From Hofstenia miamia (Eukaryota > Xenacoelomorpha > Acoela), in NCBI GenBank assembly GCA_004352715.1, contig SCFE01000054.1, positions 1,756,653 to 1,820,652 on the forward strand: a DNA stretch of 64,000 bases. Reading direction: 5' to 3'. A program made the translations under genes and the position numbers. The notes beneath the pieces are model-generated. The model was not told the origin of the DNA. It did not search any database and saw only the letters and a list, made by a program, of their open reading frames with translations. Each line of letters begins with the position of its first letter. Positions within the stretch are counted from its first letter, which is position 1. Of the stretch, positions 14,701-23,586 are shown in pieces.

Positions 14701-17700
14701 TTTTAGGACTCTTACATATATATATATATATATTAGAGATATGCTATATAAATTCATTTAATCTATAAGCACTTATTGATGCATTCAACCACTTATGGGT
14801 CATCGTCAGAATATAATATTGCGGCAAATAAAACTTTACAAAAATACTACACTAAATAATTAAAAATTAAAGCTCCACAAAGAACAACTAAGATCAACTA
14901 TTTTACAAAAATGCATTACTCATAAAGTTAAACAAGCACGTTAATTACATCAAAAGATTTTATTTATTTTAGTTAATGCATGTATATATGATTTTTTAAT
15001 TTATATATATATAAATAATGCTTCAAAGTTTTTTCGGTAACTATTTACTTTTTATCATCAATTTCTTTACGCTTTAATGCTTAGATATATTGAATTTGTC
15101 AATCTTTAAATTAATTGGTTTAAATATTTAGTAGTATTGGAGAAAATGATCATTAATTACTTTATGAAAATAGTATATTTTTACTTAGATCTCCCAGTTG
15201 AACACATTTCTTACCATCTTGTTCATTTTCGTGATAGGGTATGGTGTAGCAGATTACAGTCTAGTGTTTGCTGATGGAAGATTTCGATGGAGAATGTTTT
15301 ATGATTTCATTTATCAGCCATATCATAAATTATATGGAGAACTATTCTTTGATCAAAATGGTATTTTTTAAAGTTAACTATTTTTAAAATCACTACGCTA
15401 AGTGTGCTTCAGTTACATGTGAATAACTTTATTTGAACTATATTCATTGTGAGAGGGAGACATTTATTTTTTAATGTAATTTACAAAAGCGATGAATTAA
15501 ATTTAGCAAAGATTTAACTGCATGATGAGTCATCTATTGTGATATCTTGTTCAAAAGGGAATGAATTATTTTGCTTGACTAGTGCAGGTTCTGGCGTATA
15601 TCAAACTTTCGGGATTTCATTTGGATGACTTCGGAACTACAAATTTCTTTATTTTCAATTTAGATCAATTCTTTTTAAAAAATTGACTTTTTGTATTTTT
15701 CGACTTCCATTTTTCTATGATACAACATAAATAATGTAGCAATGTACTAGAAACAGACTTGTCAACGAGCAGTAATTTCTAAGCTCGGCTCGGCTCGGCT
15801 CGTTTAAATTTTAAGTAACTTCGGCTCAGCTCGCCACAGAAAGTCTTTCAATGAGGCTCGTTTCAGCTAGGTATTTATTTAAAAATATTGTGTTCTCAGA
15901 ATTTTTTCAATTGCTCTTCCTATTATTTAATAAACATTTCTAAAATACAATTATAAGTAAGGAATATTGAATGAAAAAATAAGAAAAATCTGGATAATCA
16001 AATTAACAAGCAGCACTATAAATTTGGTTCGTTAAAAACCGGCTCGTTGTATATCCAATACTCTNNNNNNNNNNNNNNNNNNNNNNNNNNNNNNNNNNNN
16101 NNNNNNNNNNNNNNNNNNNNNNNNNNNNNNNNNNNNNNNNNNNNNNNNNNNNNNNNNNNNNNNNNNNNNNNNNNNNNNNNNNNNNNNNNNNNNNNNNNNN
16201 NNNAAAACCGGCTCGTTGTATATCCAATACTCTTCTCAAGCTCGGCTCGTTAGAAGCTCGGCTCGTTGACAAGTCTGACTAGAAATACATTGGAATCACT
16301 AAACAGCAAAAGATTTACTAATCTTTTCAATAGAACTATTTACAAATAACATTAGCTATAGTAGTTAGGATAATAGCATATATTATCTTGCTTGTTATAG
16401 ATTTACTCAAAATATGCCCTTGCTGAGACAAATAGTTTACACTCTTGTTATTCTGTGCTGACAATTCAATTTCTGGATATTCAAAAAATTCTGAAAATCT
16501 ACGCATAATAAATAACGCTTGTTTCTCAATGTAAGTAAAAATGTTAAAAACTTAGTAGGCAATAGGCTATTTGAGGAAAGCCGTAGTCGTATTCAGCTTC
16601 AAAACGTTCATTTGAAATCACGTGACAGGTTTGGTACTCCAATTTTTCGAACCCTTTAATACATATGTATATATATATACATATCAGTTTGCGAAGGCAT
16701 CATTAATAAATCATTTTCATAAATTTCTTACTACCAAAGAATGTTATACATATATTATAAACTAAATTTACCGCTGGGGGAAACAAATTGTACATTCCAA
16801 TGTCATTTATTGTAATATGGAGCACTTAAAACGCGTCATTGTGGAAGTGGAAGTACTTTAAAAATGTGGACACAAAAGGCGTCATTTCAGTATAATACCA
16901 TCAGGAACGGGACAAGGAACCGAAAGATGGCCACAGTTCCCACTAAGTTTCGTATTCAAAATCTTACTACTATTTTGTTATTTCAGTTTGTTAGTTGTGA
17001 TTACAAAATTATACACTTTTGTTTTCTGATTTGCTTATGAACAGCATGTACATGTGTATACCCAGATTGCAAAATTTGGATTATTCAAATTTGGTTGGTT
17101 AAATACAAGTAATTTATTATGGAAGGAAAGTTTTAATAATTCATTTTATAACAACAGCTGAGCTAGGCAGGCTAGCCTAGCTATTTTTATCAAAGGTCTA
17201 CATGTATGTAAGTGCTAATTCATTATTTACGCTTAATTAGCTGCCAACTGTTACAAAACATTATTTTCTAGAATATTCTCTACTATATGAACTTCTTGTG
17301 GTACCGGTATATGATAAAATCTGTCTTAAATTTTCACTTAGAATCAACACCAGTAGAAAGCCTTTGTTCTGGACGCAGTTGTGTAGTGTATATTGGCAAT
17401 AAATTGTTTCTTGCTGCATTTTTGCTTATGGGAAACGTTCTACTTTTGAATTTACTCATTGCCATCTTCGGGTAAGTTTTAAAATCTGGTATGTAGTGAA
17501 CATTTTGAAAATATCTTGCTAGAATTTCGTGATCTATATAACTTTTAATTGAAGTATTCTTTAAAATACAATTTTATTTTTTTCTAGAGAATTTATAGTC
17601 CCTTACGTTAAAGTAAGGTACAAAAATAGATTAAAGATAAATTCCAATTAATTAAGTGAAATCACACATTTTTCTGGTAAGCAATTTTGTTTACTTTCAT

Positions 17701-18853
17701 TTTAGCTCAGTATACAGTGATATTCAATCAAATTCCAAAAAATTGTGGAGAAATGAGTTTGCAGTATTAATCAATGAATACCACACAAGACCTTTATTGC
17801 CTGCACCTGTCAATTTACCCAGCTTACTTATAATATTCACCAAGATGGGATACAAAATGTTGAAGAAGTTGTGTCGAACAAAAATCAAGAAGCGAGGTAT
17901 CTCTCTCATTATATGTATTTCTATCATTGTCTTATGCTGGTGTAGGTTTGAACAATCATGTATTGGTCCAAAATTTTTGTTAATGATAATTTCCAAAAAA
18001 AATTTCAGTATTAAGAATCTTAAAACATTAGATTTTCTGCTGACAGATATCATATATTTAATTCTCGTATCATAAATTCACTCAAATTATTTGTAAATTT
18101 GAATATATAGCATATACCTTGATAAACTCAAGTTATCTCTAGGACAACCCATATTTCAATAAAGTCAATAAAAGTCAATTGTTTGTGCTTGAGGTCAATA
18201 AATTAATATTTGGAGAGACTTCACTGCGATTCAACTAGTCATATCCTATTGGCTAATAATGTCAACCACATGCGTAGATTTGGCGATGTTTGCTCTTATT
18301 GGAAGAATTCGATGCAAAATTATGGCAAGAATGAAATTGTAAACCTGAAAAAACCCCTCCTTAGCCCTACTCTAGTTGCGCTTCTATCTGTTGGAGTTGA
18401 GCGGGTCCATTCCTGACAAGCCTCTGCAAAAGAGGGCGATTTTGCACTTCATAGCATGCTTTGGCATTTGTTGATTAAGTTGTATTCCCTTTGAAATTTG
18501 AAATACAGTCAATAAATTCAATATTCCGAAAGCATAAAAGTCAATATTTATTTGTAAATAAAGTCAATAGTGGGTTGCCCTACTTATCTCATCTTATTTG
18601 TGCACATGAATATATACATTTCAGCATATGTATATCAACTGATAAGTGAAGTATATGTATATTTTTAGAGCCATATCGACCTAATGAACGGATTGAAGTG
18701 TTTGAAGAACATGTTCTTTATTTATACAATAAAACAAACGCAACTGACTGGAGAAAGTATGTGTTTTAAAAAAATTTAAACTCTCATTTGTTATTTAGTT
18801 TTGAGAAGGACCAATGGCTCGATGAATTAATAATTCAAAATGAAGATTCGTAA
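82..18853 (+). CDS. TRPM-type cation channel, 5' truncated by the window (15 exons)
   Basis: Exons by frame and phase: 82-194 (3' end uncertain), 2835-2965, 3007-3245, 7078-7221, 8310-8451, 8500-8577, 10851-10983, 12853-13004, 13160-13318, 14236-14517, 15189-15360, 17342-17471, 17706-17896, 18669-18756, 18799-18853 (TAA). They join to about 735 residues. The first exons give TRPM homology-region text (VKWNRID, PFTELFL, ALYYWRQ). S1-S2 are in exons 8-9, S3-S4 in exon 10 (WNIVD...RIIRFTQ), S5 and pore loop in exon 11 (YHKLYGELFFDQN), the pore cysteine pair (ESLCSGRSC) and S6 (NVLLLNLLIAIFG) in exon 12, and a TRP-domain-like NEYHTRPLLPAP in exon 13. The Ca2+-site pattern of TRPM2/4/5/8 is present: E-x2-Q at the end of S2 (EVRQ) and N-x2-D in S3 (NIVD). 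The tail ends about 112 residues after S6, with no NUDT9-H or kinase domain. Predicted plasma-membrane channel. The donor of exon 1 (gtacac at 195) does not phase with exon 2; an alternative at about 176 does. Confidence 0.9.
1221..2530. repeat. two GC-rich GGGTCGGG-type islands in a TRPM intron
   Basis: Short GC-rich patches at about 1221-1250 and 2390-2530 stand out from AT-rich intron DNA. They carry repeated GGGCCGGG / GGGTCGGGTC words and resemble, in reverse complement, the CCCGACCCGA islands near 52.5 and 59.5 kb. I take them as pieces of a short-period MITE family; no terminal repeats or target duplication are visible. The DNA between them shows nothing I recognise. Confidence 0.35.
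3372..3692 (-). repeat. 172-bp tandem duplication of the LINE 3' end
   Basis: Starting at CATGCTGGTA (3372), about 150 bases recur at 3544 (CATGCTGGTATTCC), giving a period of 172. Both units contain CCAGTTCCCAGGGAGTCTGA and CTCCTCCCCACTTTGGTACT. Unit 1 is closed by an ATTATTATTATC tract, and a similar ATT tract lies at 3334-3371. On the LINE strand this is its 3' tail, so tail units seem to have been copied head to tail. Confidence 0.8.
5022..5292. other. assembly gap inside the LINE
   Basis: A run of 271 N. It interrupts the LINE linker reading frame, so the frame relation on its two sides cannot be judged. Confidence 0.99.
5778..5850 (-). repeat. tRNA-like head upstream of the LINE (SINE head or LINE 5' UTR)
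   Basis: On the minus strand this stretch has a box-A-like TAGTGGCCAAGGGG (5831-5844) and a box-B-like GGCTTCGAGCC (5790-5800), about 33 bases apart, as in a pol III tRNA promoter. It begins with GGGCCC and has no clean acceptor stem, so I call it tRNA-derived, not a tRNA gene. It lies directly upstream, on the same strand, of the LINE text, and is preceded by an (AAT)n tract. Confidence 0.45.
5853..5886. repeat. (TTA)n microsatellite
   Basis: About ten ATT units abut the tRNA-like head. On the minus strand it reads (AAT)n, the same kind of tract that ends the LINE tail, so it could be the tail of another copy or a favoured target. Confidence 0.8.
7720..7815. repeat. (AT)n microsatellite pair
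   Basis: Two long AT runs are separated by TAATCGGTATATATAATCGGTTC. The region lies in TRPM intron 7222-8309, which otherwise shows no feature. Confidence 0.9.
8756..8784. repeat. (AT)n microsatellite
   Basis: Short AT run in TRPM intron 8578-10850, just before the LINE fragment. Confidence 0.85.
8849..9420 (-). mobile_element. LINE fragment, RT C-terminal region
   Basis: The minus strand carries a 150-codon open frame (8849-9301) with LYRTMISTHISYC and KKGSLKPYVPM, typical of the region after the RT catalytic core in jockey/CR1-like LINEs. A second frame upstream (about 9400-9240) reads DFPLYPAPFLMESQNN. A clearly related copy lies on the plus strand at about 38335-38640. It is truncated and lacks the RT core. 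Confidence 0.65.
9543..10762 (-). mobile_element. Tc1-type DNA transposon, inactivated
   Basis: Ends are inverted repeats: left CTGTCACTCAAATTAATT at 9543, right AATTAATTTGAGCGATAG ending at 10762 (two mismatches). Length is 1220 bp, normal for Tc1. The minus strand has decayed transposase pieces in different frames: HTH and linker (10044-10352), a middle part (9952-10182) and the C-terminal part (9640-9909) with SPDINCIENVWSELKQ, which holds the second D and the E of a DD34E triad. Frameshifts and stops break the frame. TA flanks the left end and (TA)n tracts lie on both sides (9490-9542, 10765-10782). Host: TRPM intron 8578-10850. Confidence 0.85.
11092..11637. mobile_element. hAT-type MITE, copy 1 (GCTCGG family)
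   Basis: Terminal inverted repeats CAGACTTGTCAACGAGC / GCTCGTTGACAAGTCTG, flanked by an exact 8-bp duplication ATCAGAAC (11084-11091 and 11638-11645). Eight-base target duplications and CAG termini point to the hAT superfamily. GCTCGGCTCGG arrays lie just inside both ends. No coding capacity. A run of N (11455-11605) is inside, but the 30 bases on its two sides are identical, so the real length is probably about 365 bp. It lies in TRPM intron 10984-12852. Confidence 0.88.
11455..11605. other. assembly gap with duplicated flanks
   Basis: 151 N. The 30 bases before the gap (11425-11454) equal the 30 after it (11606-11635), so the two contig ends overlap and the gap is probably not real. Confidence 0.9.
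14713..14733. repeat. (AT)n microsatellite
   Basis: Short AT run in TRPM intron 14518-15188; nothing else seen there. Confidence 0.85.
15754..16277. mobile_element. hAT-type MITE, copy 2 (GCTCGG family)
   Basis: Same family and orientation as the copy at 11092: CAGACTTGTCAACGAGC at the left, GCTCGTTGACAAGTCTG at the right, and about 85-90% internal identity by eye. It is flanked by an exact 8-bp duplication ACTAGAAA (15746-15753 and 16278-16285). The N run at 16065-16203 again has identical 30-base flanks (16035-16064 and 16204-16233), so the true length is probably about 355 bp. Host: TRPM intron 15361-17341. Confidence 0.88.
16065..16203. other. assembly gap with duplicated flanks
   Basis: 139 N inside the second hAT MITE; the 30 bases on the two sides are the same, pointing to overlapping contig ends that were not merged. 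Confidence 0.9.
18140..18582. mobile_element. MITE with TAGGRCAACCCA ends, probably hAT-type
   Basis: Left end TAGGACAACCCA and right end TGGGTTGCCCTA are inverted repeats with one mismatch. Flanks GTTATCTC (18132-18139) and CTTATCTC (18583-18590) match at seven of eight positions, consistent with an aged 8-bp duplication. Near the ends it is rich in AAAGTCAATA words. The middle is less AT-rich than its surroundings and has a 68-codon open frame (18210-18416) without recognised similarity. It lies in TRPM intron 17897-18668. Confidence 0.7.
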
Positions 18854-20560
18854 TTTAGTCCTTCACAATTTGGTGCTATTTTTATATTTGCTGACAATTC
18901 ATCATTTTTGTGGTACTCTTAACTGAACATGAGTTTGTTTTACAAATATGTGTATGTAGCATTGCAAAAGAACAGTATGATTGTCACTTTTGAATGAATC
19001 TCTAAATTGAGGATAACTTAGAACTTAAGAGTAACGTCAAACTATGCAATTTTTATCGTCTCAATGATTAAAAGATAATTTCGTCAGTGATTTTTGTCAT
19101 GCAATATTTTTGTAAGGACATCGGTAGGGTTTTAATATGGATATCCACTTGCAGTTATTGGTACTAAGAAATAAAAAAGAACAGATCAGTATTTCAATCC
19201 ATCAATAGATTGTTCGTATTACCATTTTTTCATTTATGTAATACATGTACAAAATTTGTCAAGGTGAAATATAGGCAAAAACTCTATTTTTTATATTAAC
19301 CATATTTCCGTCTCGAATTTTTCAAAATTGGCGCGACAATCTCTGACTTTGTGCACGGCGAGCTTGAACGGCCTCACACAGATTGTCTTTCAAAAAATAT
19401 TTCTGGGTAGCTGTTGTTTTCATAGGCATTAGACCGCCTTATTATCTGATATGGAAATATTTTGAATATTTTAACAAAAATCGAATTTCTCATTGACAAA
19501 ACTTATACTTATTTGCATGTAATTCAGACATAAGCACATGTTTTTGCACATATTTTCATAATTGAATGAACCGGGCAGTCCATGTAAAAACCTTTCAATA
19601 TTTCTTAACAGACTTGGATAAAACTGTTTAAAATGCGGACAAATATGTTTGTTACGCGAAACGTAGCACACGAGGAAATAAGGGTAATTAAAGTTATTTT
19701 GTCATCTTTTAAAAAATTCATTTATATCATATCGGTTTTACAAAAGATTCTCGGTTTTTAAAAATTTTTTGGTTTTAGAAAACATATCTTCACATCAGAC
19801 GCATTTATGCAAACAACAGAATGGCGAATATTTTTTATTCTAATATATTTGTTGCAATTGCCTGTCAATATCATTCGATTCTATTAACCATGAAATAAGA
19901 TAAGATATGATAAGATATTTTATATTTAGAGACTTTTATTTACAATTTCAGAAACTGATAAATTCTCTAAATAGCGTCAATAATGTACAAAAATAATAAA
20001 AAAGACATGAAATATATACAAGAAAAGCGTCATTTTAGGCTATGGATATTATAGTCTTGTAGTATAATATTAACCCTTTAGTGCCCATGAAGAAACTTAA
20101 GTTGTTTAGTAGTAAAAACGTATGATTTTGCATCAAGCAGGTGGTAAGCAGCACAAAATCATCAAAATTAAATTTTGAAATTCATCTATTACACTACACT
20201 AAGGTGGTACATATATGTAGCTGCAGCTCTTAAGGTAGCCCATTAATGATCGCTAAAAAATAGATGTCAAGAAACTAGAGACAATGTAATATTTTTCGCA
20301 CAAATTGGTTGATAAACGCCCTTTTTAACCACATTATCCAGCTAAATATATTTATTTCCAAATCAGTGATTATAATTATCAAATAGGAATATCATGCTCA
20401 AGTGGAAATGTAAAAATTTCAGAAGTAATTTCAATTTGGTTGAAACATTATAATGTAAATACCAATTACTTAAGTAATATACTTCAGCAAGTTAAATTAA
20501 GTGATACTTTTTTAAATTGGTTATTTGGTAATAATTGTGTTCTTCATGTAACCATGCTAG
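18854..20560. other. intergenic DNA after the TRPM gene
   Basis: I see no gene. A possible polyadenylation signal AATAAA is near 19169. A TTAACCCTTTAGTGCCC word at about 20070 looks like one end of a piggyBac-type element, but no partner was found. Confidence 0.5.
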
Positions 20561-20569
20561 ATCCAATTA

Positions 20570-20770
20570 TTTTCAACCTTTAGGTGAATATGATGGAAAT
20601 CGACTGCAAAATATGCTGATGACGCATCTTTAATTGAAATTGGAAAATTTATTTAATCATATTGAATGAAATTGAACAACTATTTCAGCATGCATAAATT
20701 ATGTAAACTTTTAGAAAAGCAACACATTTAATTTCAATAACACAACTATTACATCTGTTAATACATTCAA
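20570..20770 (+). pseudogene. non-LTR reverse transcriptase fragment with YADD
   Basis: The plus strand reads MLDPIIFNLL, then KYADDASLIEIGK (catalytic YADD codons at 20612-20623). Stops and frameshifts follow within a few codons. A second piece of similar origin begins about 800 bases downstream but comes from an earlier part of the RT, so two separate remnants or a rearrangement are present. Confidence 0.65.
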
Positions 20771-21414
20771 ATTATTTACAATGGCAATAGTTAGTTCTCT
20801 AAATGAAAGTAATAGAAATTTTTTCAAAAAAATCCAAGAACAAGTTAAAATCAGTCATTCTCAAACTATAGTTTATATCAGATAATTCATGGATAGAATT
20901 GAAATTATATATTTCCACTATACAATAAATCGACCGTAGTAAATTCTTCCCGGCTCTTCAATTCATATTCATTATTCTATTTTGTATGTGTGTATATTGT
21001 ACTTTGATACTTATTACGCCATTCTTTTGAATAATGAGTGAATTGCATTAAAGCTATCAATGAAGAAAGGCTTCTTTTAATATCGCAATTGTATTCAATG
21101 GGTAATCTTTAAGCATGGGGCAATATGCAGGTACTGAAGTTCAACATCACAATGGAAATTGTAACATAAAAATCAATACATATTTCTCCAGTAGGTATGC
21201 AACTAGTTGGGAAATTCTAAAGCCAATTGATGTTTTACGACTAATATATCTTGCGACCCATCTGGAATATCAATTTGGTAGGCTTGGTAGGCAATGCATT
21301 TCCCAAATTATATATAACTAGTTTGAGCTTATAGTAATAAAGAGGACAAATTAATTCCCTTCTTCATTAAGAATGACCTTTACAGTACCTCTGTATAACA
21401 AGAGAATCTTAAAA

Positions 21415-21960
21415 AATGTTATCAGCATATTTTATCACTTTTCTTAGCAAATTGTTTGAAAAATTATTTTTTGAGCAAATATAAGAAATTTACTCTTCAC
21501 TCATACACAATTTGGACTTCGTAAATTTTCAACAGCAGATGCCCTACTTTAATTAACGGAATCCTGGTGAAAATGTTTAGATAATAACGAATAGCATGCA
21601 TTAATCTTTATGACCTTTGATTGGTCAAGAAATTCCCCTTGAAAAATTAATGTAGTTTAGATTTAAATAAACTATTAGGGAGCTAAGGTGTAACTATTTA
21701 ACTAACTGCTATCAGCGGTTAAAATTAATGGAACACTACCGAACTGGGGAAATGTTTCTAAAGGTATTCCCAATCACCACTGGGTAAGGTCATATATCTT
21801 AAAAATCCATTTCTTAATGCAACCCTTGAAATTTGGAATGAATTACCAATAAATGTATGAAAACTGATACAAAAATCTGATGAAGAATTTTCTTAGTTTA
21901 ATTTACATGGAGGAGTTTCAAATTTTACGAACCCTGACATAAAGCTACGAGAACTGTATT
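21415..21960 (+). pseudogene. non-LTR reverse transcriptase fragment (fingers region)
   Basis: Plus-strand text LSKLFEKLFFEQI (about 21440-21480) and QFGLRKFSTADAL (21508-21546) matches the RT motif that precedes the catalytic box in jockey/CR1-like elements. Several stops and frameshifts show it is dead. Coding traces fade after about 21700. Confidence 0.65.
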
Positions 21961-22140
21961 CTGAATAATATTAAACTAATGAAATTTAATTTGTGTAAGT
22001 TCATATTTTTCTAATTCTTCTTCATGACGTGTTTATAACAGCAAACAGCAATTTTGTTGAATCTAAGTACTGCGCTAAATAAAGATATTCTTTTTCAGTT
22101 ATACATTGTACAAAATTAAGCAAAATATCTTAAATTTGAG

Positions 22141-22250
22141 TATATATATATATATATATATATNNNNNNNNNNNNNNNNNNNNNNNNNNNNNNNNNNNNN
22201 NNNNNNNNNNNNNNNNNNNNNNNNNNTATATATATATATATATATATATT
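22141..22250. repeat. (AT)n microsatellite with assembly gap
   Basis: AT runs flank a 63-base gap (22164-22226). A second AT run lies at 22347-22377. Confidence 0.95.
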
Positions 22251-22343
22251 TGTGTTGTTTTTTGTAGTTTATTGACGCATTCAGAGTTGCTGTCAGCATA
22301 ATTATATATTGTAAAGTAATTTCTGAATAAAGATTTATTCTTT

Positions 22344-22379
<36 letters not shown>

Positions 22380-22713
22380 CGAAGGGAATCACCCCCGTAG
22401 ATCCTTCACTTAAATAAAAATTTGGTGCCTTAACCATTATACACAATGAATTTTAAAAATAAATAAATTACAGTGAAAACCTTTTAAAGTTGGGAATTTA
22501 GCACTTTCCTATCATATCATTTAGAATTACCTTTTGCTTTATGGAAAATAATAAACAAGAAAACAAGCATTGATCCTGAAAATTCCATCTCATACACATA
22601 TTTTAATAATGTTAACAAAAACATTCAAATATATTGCGACTTACAAAGTCATCGTCAGTTTTACAAATAATTCCCTCTAAATTTACTTGATTTTATAGCA
22701 ATATTTCATTTCA

Positions 22714-23180
22714 CTAAATCTTAATTATTGGTAACAATAGTTTATGTATATAATCTTCTTTCGTATTTAGATTTGGTTGAAATGATCTTATTAAAATGCT
22801 TTCAGTGATTTTAAGATATTTTGCATTGGTATTCTTTAAAATTTTTACATCATAACTTAGTCCACAATTTTTAAGGTGTTTTGAAATAGTTGAATTAGTT
22901 TCATGTTCTTTTGTTCTTCTGCTTAGTTGACGACCACAATATCCGATATAATCCCCACCACAGGTGCATTGAATCTTATAAATTACATTAGATTTATCGG
23001 ACATGCTAGTTGTTGATTTAAGGTCAAGCTTTGCATTAAAAGATCGAATTAAAGAAAAAGTAAGATTTGTATATATATATATATATATTTTTGGAGGTAA
23101 TTAAAAATATCTTCATGAAATTCAGCATTGAAATCTTCAAGTTCGCGATAGCTCTTGCAATTTTTACAAATTTTGCCTAG
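22714..23180 (-). mobile_element. Penelope-like element remnant with GIY-YIG domain
   Basis: A 96-codon minus-strand frame (22714-23004) reads NVIYKIQCTCGGDYIGYCGR, followed by QLSRRTKEHE. This is the first half of a GIY-YIG endonuclease domain in the form seen at the C terminus of Penelope-like retroelements. Upstream on the same strand (to about 23180) a shifted frame with KICKNCKSYRELEDFN could belong to the connector region. The RT is not present, so this is a 5'-truncated copy. A short (AT) run at 23071-23088 breaks it. Confidence 0.7.
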
Positions 23181-23586
23181 GCATATATCCAGTGGAATTA
23201 TATGGCACCAATTTCTGATAATACAAGATTATAATGATGAATCCTTATGCTTTAACCAATTATCCAATAATATCTATATTGGAAGAAGTCATAAAGATAC
23301 CAACATATGAAATTTTTGCTACAAATAAATTGTTTAAGCAATTCATTCAATAAACATAAATTAGTAAAAATTGATAATTCAAATAAATTACAAAAATATA
23401 AAGATAGCACTTTGGTATAAAGGTTGCTGCGCAAATGGCCACCAAAATTTAAAATAAAATAAATTTATGAATTCCCACCGATGAAGAATTCAAAAATGGG
23501 AACTCATCTCTACTACAAAAGCACCAATTGTAATAAAAATCCGGTGATTTCTTAGCGTAATTGTGATACATAACTAAAAGATAGTG

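Noticed and set aside
20070-20090. TTAACCCTTTAGTGCCC as a piggyBac element end
   Set aside because: No inverted partner with a second TTAA was found within several kilobases.
20612-20630. CTGATGA word as a hammerhead ribozyme core
   Set aside because: It encodes the YADD box of an RT relic, and no GAAA-containing second strand or stems follow.
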